Shown: positions 6,301-8,228 of the stretch, piece after piece
How the letters are laid out: each line of letters begins with the position of its first letter
Position numbering within the stretch: position 1 is the first letter of the stretch
Program-made: the position numbers and the translations under genes
Notes under the pieces: model-generated
What the model was told of the DNA's origin: nothing
Database searches by the model: none
The model's input: the letters and a program-made list of their open reading frames with translations, nothing else
NCBI GenBank assembly: GCA_013698495.1
Contig: JACCUV010000364.1
Coordinates: forward strand, 1 to 8,228
Length of the DNA: 8,228 nt
From: Chloroflexia bacterium
GTDB lineage: Bacteria; Chloroflexota; Chloroflexia; Thermomicrobiales; UBA6265
Direction of reading: 5' to 3'

Positions 6301-6327
6301 GTAGTGGCCGTCCCTTGTGGCGGCCAA
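6300..6327 (+). repeat. Dispersed palindromic repeat, copy d
   Basis: GGTAGTGGCCG, then a 10-nt loop and CGGCCAA; it is one base longer than copies b and c but has the same head and GTGGCGGCCAA tail. It lies 34 bases after the toxin stop, in the same orientation as the other copies. Confidence 0.7.
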
Positions 6328-6332
6328 TTTTT
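6305..6332 (+). terminator. Probable intrinsic terminator of the toxin-antitoxin operon
   Basis: The inverted repeat TGGCCG (6305-6310) and CGGCCA (6321-6326) is followed at once by ATTTTT (6327-6332). This is the only repeat copy with a T-run. On the minus strand the order is reversed, so it would not serve the convergent GNAT gene equally well. Confidence 0.5.
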
Positions 6333-6353
6333 GCGTCGGTCGAACCGTCGCGC

Positions 6354-7628
6354 TCACATCGCCAATTCGATGATTTCGGCGAGGTCGGGGTGACAGAGGG
6401 CGTTGGCCCAATCGAGCGGTGTGCCGCGCCACTGACCATCCCGGATCGTGAGGTCGGCGCCGGCCGCGATCAGCATCCGCACCAGGTCGGCGTCGTTGAA
6501 CCGGATCGCGTCGTGCAACGACGTGGTCGATTCCGGACCGCGCGGCGCATTGAGCCATCGAACATCCCCGGCCGCGTGAATCGCCTCGTCCCGGAACCCC
6601 AACATCCACAAGGGTACGATCTCCGGGTCGGCGCCGCGATCGAGCAGCCACAACGCTGAGTCGCGTTGTTCAAAGCGGGCCGCGAAACGCAACGGTGACT
6701 CGCCATTCGGCAACGATCTCACCCGCGCAACCCGATCCTCCAGGACGATTGTGTCTCCGTGAGCGATCGCCTCCGCCCGCGCTATGTCGGCAGCCGATGG
6801 CGGATTGCGCAGTGACGCCGAGGGCAGGAACCAGGTTTGCCCTTCGCCAATGGGCGTGAAATCGAGCTGGCGGTAAATGCGCTCGCCGTCGGGTGTGGCG
6901 TTGAGCATGATGCAGCTGGCGCCATGATCGCGGGCAACACGACACAACTCGAGCGTCAGCGCCGTGCCGATGCCCTGGCCACGAAAGGCGGGATCGACGC
7001 CGAGATTGTAGAGTCCGCCGATCATCTCGCCGTTGTGCTCGCTCAGGTGCAGGATTCCAGCGCCGGCGACGCGCCGTTGACCCCGGGCAAGCACCATCCA
7101 GACCCGTCGCGGTTTGTCAGGGGCTGTCGCGAGATGGAGCAGGGTCAACGCCTGGTTGGTTGAGAAATATGGAATGTCGCTCGCCGCAAGCAGGGCGCCA
7201 CGATCCCCAGGAGACGCGATGACGATCTCGACGTCGGCCTCGATGCGAGGAAAAGGGAGGCGATCGGCCAAAGCGCGCCGCATCCACAGCGGCCGGAAAC
7301 TATCGCGGCAACCACGCGCCGCCAAGAGAATCCCGGCCTCGTCCAGTGCCACCGCCGACCAGATCAGGACATTGCTGGAAGGGGTGGTCCGCAGCCAGCG
7401 CAGCGCCTCGTCGACTTCCGGCCCGGCGGAATTCGTGATCGCCACGCCGTGCGAACCGACGGCAACGAGGTGACCTGGTTGCAACTTTCCGGCGGGATTC
7501 ACGAACAGCACATTTCCGGCGACATTGCGAACCAGCCACGCCGCCTGGTTGGCGAACATCGCGGCGACATCGCGATCGTTGTCGACTCTTGGGCTCAATG
7601 GGATGTCGGGGTTTGGGCGGTCGGCCAT
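6354..7628 (-). CDS. GNAT acetyltransferase with C-terminal ankyrin repeats
   Basis: This 424-residue protein joins three parts. Residues about 20-130 form an N-terminal domain of unclear identity that ends in FRPLWMRRAL (111-120), a pattern I associate with two-domain GNAT proteins. Residues about 133-265 are a GNAT N-acetyltransferase domain with the acetyl-CoA loop RGQGIG (216-221) after the YNLGVDPAF strand (207-215), and a late Tyr-containing IYRQLDF (251-257). Residues about 308-423 hold at least two ankyrin-like repeats: SPLRFAARF... LLDRGADPEI (311-337) and TSLHDAIRFNDADLVRMLIA (369-388) with AGADLTIRDG, then a partial third (TPLDWANALCHPDLAEII). The acceptor substrate is unknown; the repeats probably recruit a protein partner. 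No signal or membrane segment is seen. The ATG at 7628 has a weak GAGG 12 nt upstream and a structured leader. It is convergent to the toxin operon. Confidence 0.88.
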   Translation of the reverse strand: MADRPNPDIPLSPRVDNDRDVAAMFANQAAWLVRNVAGNVLFVNPAGKLQPGHLVAVGSHGVAITNSAGPEVDEALRWLRTTPSSNVLIWSAVALDEAGILLAARGCRDSFRPLWMRRALADRLPFPRIEADVEIVIASPGDRGALLAASDIPYFSTNQALTLLHLATAPDKPRRVWMVLARGQRRVAGAGILHLSEHNGEMIGGLYNLGVDPAFRGQGIGTALTLELCRVARDHGASCIMLNATPDGERIYRQLDFTPIGEGQTWFLPSASLRNPPSAADIARAEAIAHGDTIVLEDRVARVRSLPNGESPLRFAARFEQRDSALWLLDRGADPEIVPLWMLGFRDEAIHAAGDVRWLNAPRGPESTTSLHDAIRFNDADLVRMLIAAGADLTIRDGQWRGTPLDWANALCHPDLAEIIELAM

Positions 7629-7653
7629 GCGGCGCCAATACCTCGGCGGGAAA

Positions 7654-7698
7654 CCAGACAGCGGTCACAGGGGGATGGAGCCCCGTGACCGCGTCTGG
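7654..7698 (-). repeat. Strong 18-bp hairpin in the GNAT-ankyrin leader
   Basis: Three collinear paired blocks face each other: CCAGAC with GTCTGG, GCGGTCAC with GTGACCGC, and GGGG with CCCC, giving 18 base pairs with two one-base bulges on one side and a 7-nt loop. It lies between the predicted transcription start (about 7724) and the ATG at 7628. Confidence 0.8.
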
Positions 7699-7701
7699 AC
7701 G

Positions 7702-7723
7702 CCTCAGAAAGGGAAGGCTGAGG
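7702..7723 (-). repeat. 6-bp hairpin at the 5' end of the GNAT-ankyrin leader
   Basis: CCTCAG (7702-7707) and CTGAGG (7718-7723) are a perfect inverted repeat around a 10-nt loop. The predicted transcript begins at its edge, so this would be the very 5' stem of the mRNA. Confidence 0.65.
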
Positions 7724-7730
7724 TGTACGT

Positions 7731-7759
7731 ACTTTATCAGCGGAGCGCGCATGTGTCAA
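7731..7759 (-). promoter_or_regulatory. Sigma-70-type promoter of the GNAT-ankyrin gene
   Basis: On the minus strand a perfect TTGACA (7759-7754) stands exactly 17 bp before TAAAGT (7736-7731, four of six matches). Transcription should begin near 7724, giving a leader of about 95 nt that carries the two hairpins at 7654-7723. Confidence 0.7.
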
Positions 7760-7769
7760 CAAGTCACGC

Positions 7770-7775
7770 TATACT
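7770..7775 (+). promoter_or_regulatory. Possible -10 box of the carboxypeptidase gene
   Basis: TATACT matches five of six -10 bases on the plus strand, about 130 nt before the GTG at 7907. No -35 match is seen at the right distance. It lies back to back with the GNAT promoter, so the two may interfere. Confidence 0.35.
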
Positions 7776-7799
7776 TTCGGCGGGAATGCGGACGGGTTC

Positions 7800-7817
7800 T
7801 CGCTCGTGCACAAGCGA
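7800..7817 (+). promoter_or_regulatory. 18-bp near-perfect palindrome, candidate operator
   Basis: TCGCTCGTGCACAAGCGA pairs with itself at eight of nine positions around the centre GTGCAC. It lies 25 bp downstream of the TATACT box, a typical operator position. No regulator gene is present to assign to it. Confidence 0.35.
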
Positions 7818-7855
7818 CGACGATGGGCATCTCCGGGGAGCAATAAACCGGGACC

Positions 7856-7886
7856 CGCCAGGCCGCGAGCGTACGGCTGGCGCTCG
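7856..7886 (+). repeat. Two overlapping, mutually exclusive hairpins before the carboxypeptidase start
   Basis: CGCCAG(g)CC at 7856-7864 can pair with GGCTGGCG at 7875-7882. Alternatively CGAGCG at 7866-7871 pairs with CGCTCG at 7881-7886. The two stems share bases and cannot both form. They end ten bases before the ribosome site at 7896. Confidence 0.4.
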
Positions 7887-7906
7887 TGTGAGCAAGAGGA
7901 GCACAG

Positions 7907-8228
7907 GTGACCACCATCCCAACTCGTAGACCCCCGCGACAGCGGTTGAGGTTGTGCCTGGCGGGCATCCTCATCGTCGCGTCGCTCGCCACCACGCCCG
8001 TAACCGGCGGCGCTGCTCAGAACGAACTGCAAGCTCCTGATGTGACCGCTCAAAGTGTGTTTGCCTTCAATCCCGCGACAGGCGAGGTGATCCTTTCCCA
8101 CAATGCCGCCGCGCGTTTGCCAATCGGCAGCGTAACCAAGGTCGCCACCGCGCTGGTCACGCTCGACCACCTTGAGTTCTCCGACCAAATCGTGATCGCC
8201 AGTTCCGACATGGTCGCGCCAGGGTTCT
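7907..8228 (+). CDS. D-alanyl-D-alanine carboxypeptidase (peptidase S11), N-terminal part
   Basis: The reading frame is open from GTG 7907 to the window end, 107 residues, so the gene is cut by the window edge rather than broken. GAGGAG (7896-7901) stands five bases before the GTG and fixes the start. Residues 1-16 are basic, 17-30 hydrophobic, and a signal peptidase site falls near residues 36-38 (GGAAQ). The mature part begins as DacA-family penicillin-binding proteins do: FAFNPATGEVILSHNAAARL (52-71), then the catalytic SxxK motif S75-V-T-K78 in LPIGSVTKVATALVTLDH (71-88). The SxN and KTG motifs must lie beyond the window. The enzyme trims the terminal D-Ala of peptidoglycan stem peptides outside the membrane. 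The usual family text around the serine is PASTTK; here it is PIGSVTK, a mild variant. Confidence 0.9.
   Translation, partial: MTTIPTRRPPRQRLRLCLAGILIVASLATTPVTGGAAQNELQAPDVTAQSVFAFNPATGEVILSHNAAARLPIGSVTKVATALVTLDHLEFSDQIVIASSDMVAPGF

Noticed and set aside
5419..6327. Integron-like cassettes with attC sites, suggested by gene-plus-palindrome units
   Set aside because: I find no GTTRRRY/RYYYAAC core sites at the palindromes and no integrase in the window, and the stems are much shorter than attC arms.
4798..6327. CRISPR array
   Set aside because: The repeats are unevenly spaced (77 to about 800 bp), diverged and separated by genes; no spacer pattern and no cas gene.
6144..6659. A 171-codon plus-strand frame spanning the toxin end and the start of the GNAT-ankyrin tail
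   Set aside because: It overlaps two real genes and a terminator-like hairpin, and shows no domain or ribosome site.
7654..7723. Intrinsic terminator formed by the two hairpins at 7654-7723
   Set aside because: No T-run follows either stem on either strand, and no upstream gene ends there; they lie in a 5' leader.
7525..7929. A small plus-strand gene in the divergent gap before the carboxypeptidase
   Set aside because: The frame crosses the strong hairpin and the divergent promoters, lacks a ribosome site and has no protein-like composition.

Overview
The window is about 8.2 kb of high-GC bacterial chromosome. Gene density, GC-rich third codon positions, GTG starts and secreted proteins that look specific to one lineage suggest a free-living bacterium of the Chloroflexota (Thermomicrobia/Sphaerobacter-like). 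That placement is inferred from codon style and gene types; there is no rRNA or marker gene to prove it. I see no tRNA, rRNA, CRISPR array, transposase or phage gene.

Left block (11-3591, minus strand): a 1031-residue FAD plus iron-sulfur D-2-hydroxyacid dehydrogenase of the GlcD-GlcF-fused (YdiJ/Dld-II-like) type. An ATGA overlap couples it to a small secreted protein of unknown function. The 237-bp gap at 3592-3828 separates this pair from a divergent plus-strand gene.

Middle block (3829-6332, plus strand): a membrane-anchored coiled-coil protein of unknown function, a DUF4287/AHSA1-like protein, then a toxin-antitoxin pair made of an AbrB/MazE-type antitoxin and a Doc/Fic-fold toxin. The pair has its own near-consensus sigma-70 promoter with a short direct repeat over the -35 box. 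In the toxin the catalytic histidine of the Fic motif is replaced by glutamine. The gaps of this block hold four copies of a GC-rich imperfect palindrome, all in one orientation: one after each transcription unit and an extra one before the antitoxin. The last copy is followed by a T-run and probably ends the toxin transcript.

Right block (6354-8228): a minus-strand protein joining an N-terminal domain, a GNAT acetyltransferase and ankyrin repeats. It is expressed from a promoter with a perfect TTGACA box, and its leader of about 95 nt folds into two successive hairpins, the second very strong. Divergently, a secreted D-Ala-D-Ala carboxypeptidase (peptidase S11) begins at 7907 and runs off the window.

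The genes look like independent housekeeping and accessory units rather than one pathway. The most notable signals are the repeat family around the accessory genes, the glutamine-substituted Fic toxin, and the structured leader of the GNAT-ankyrin gene.
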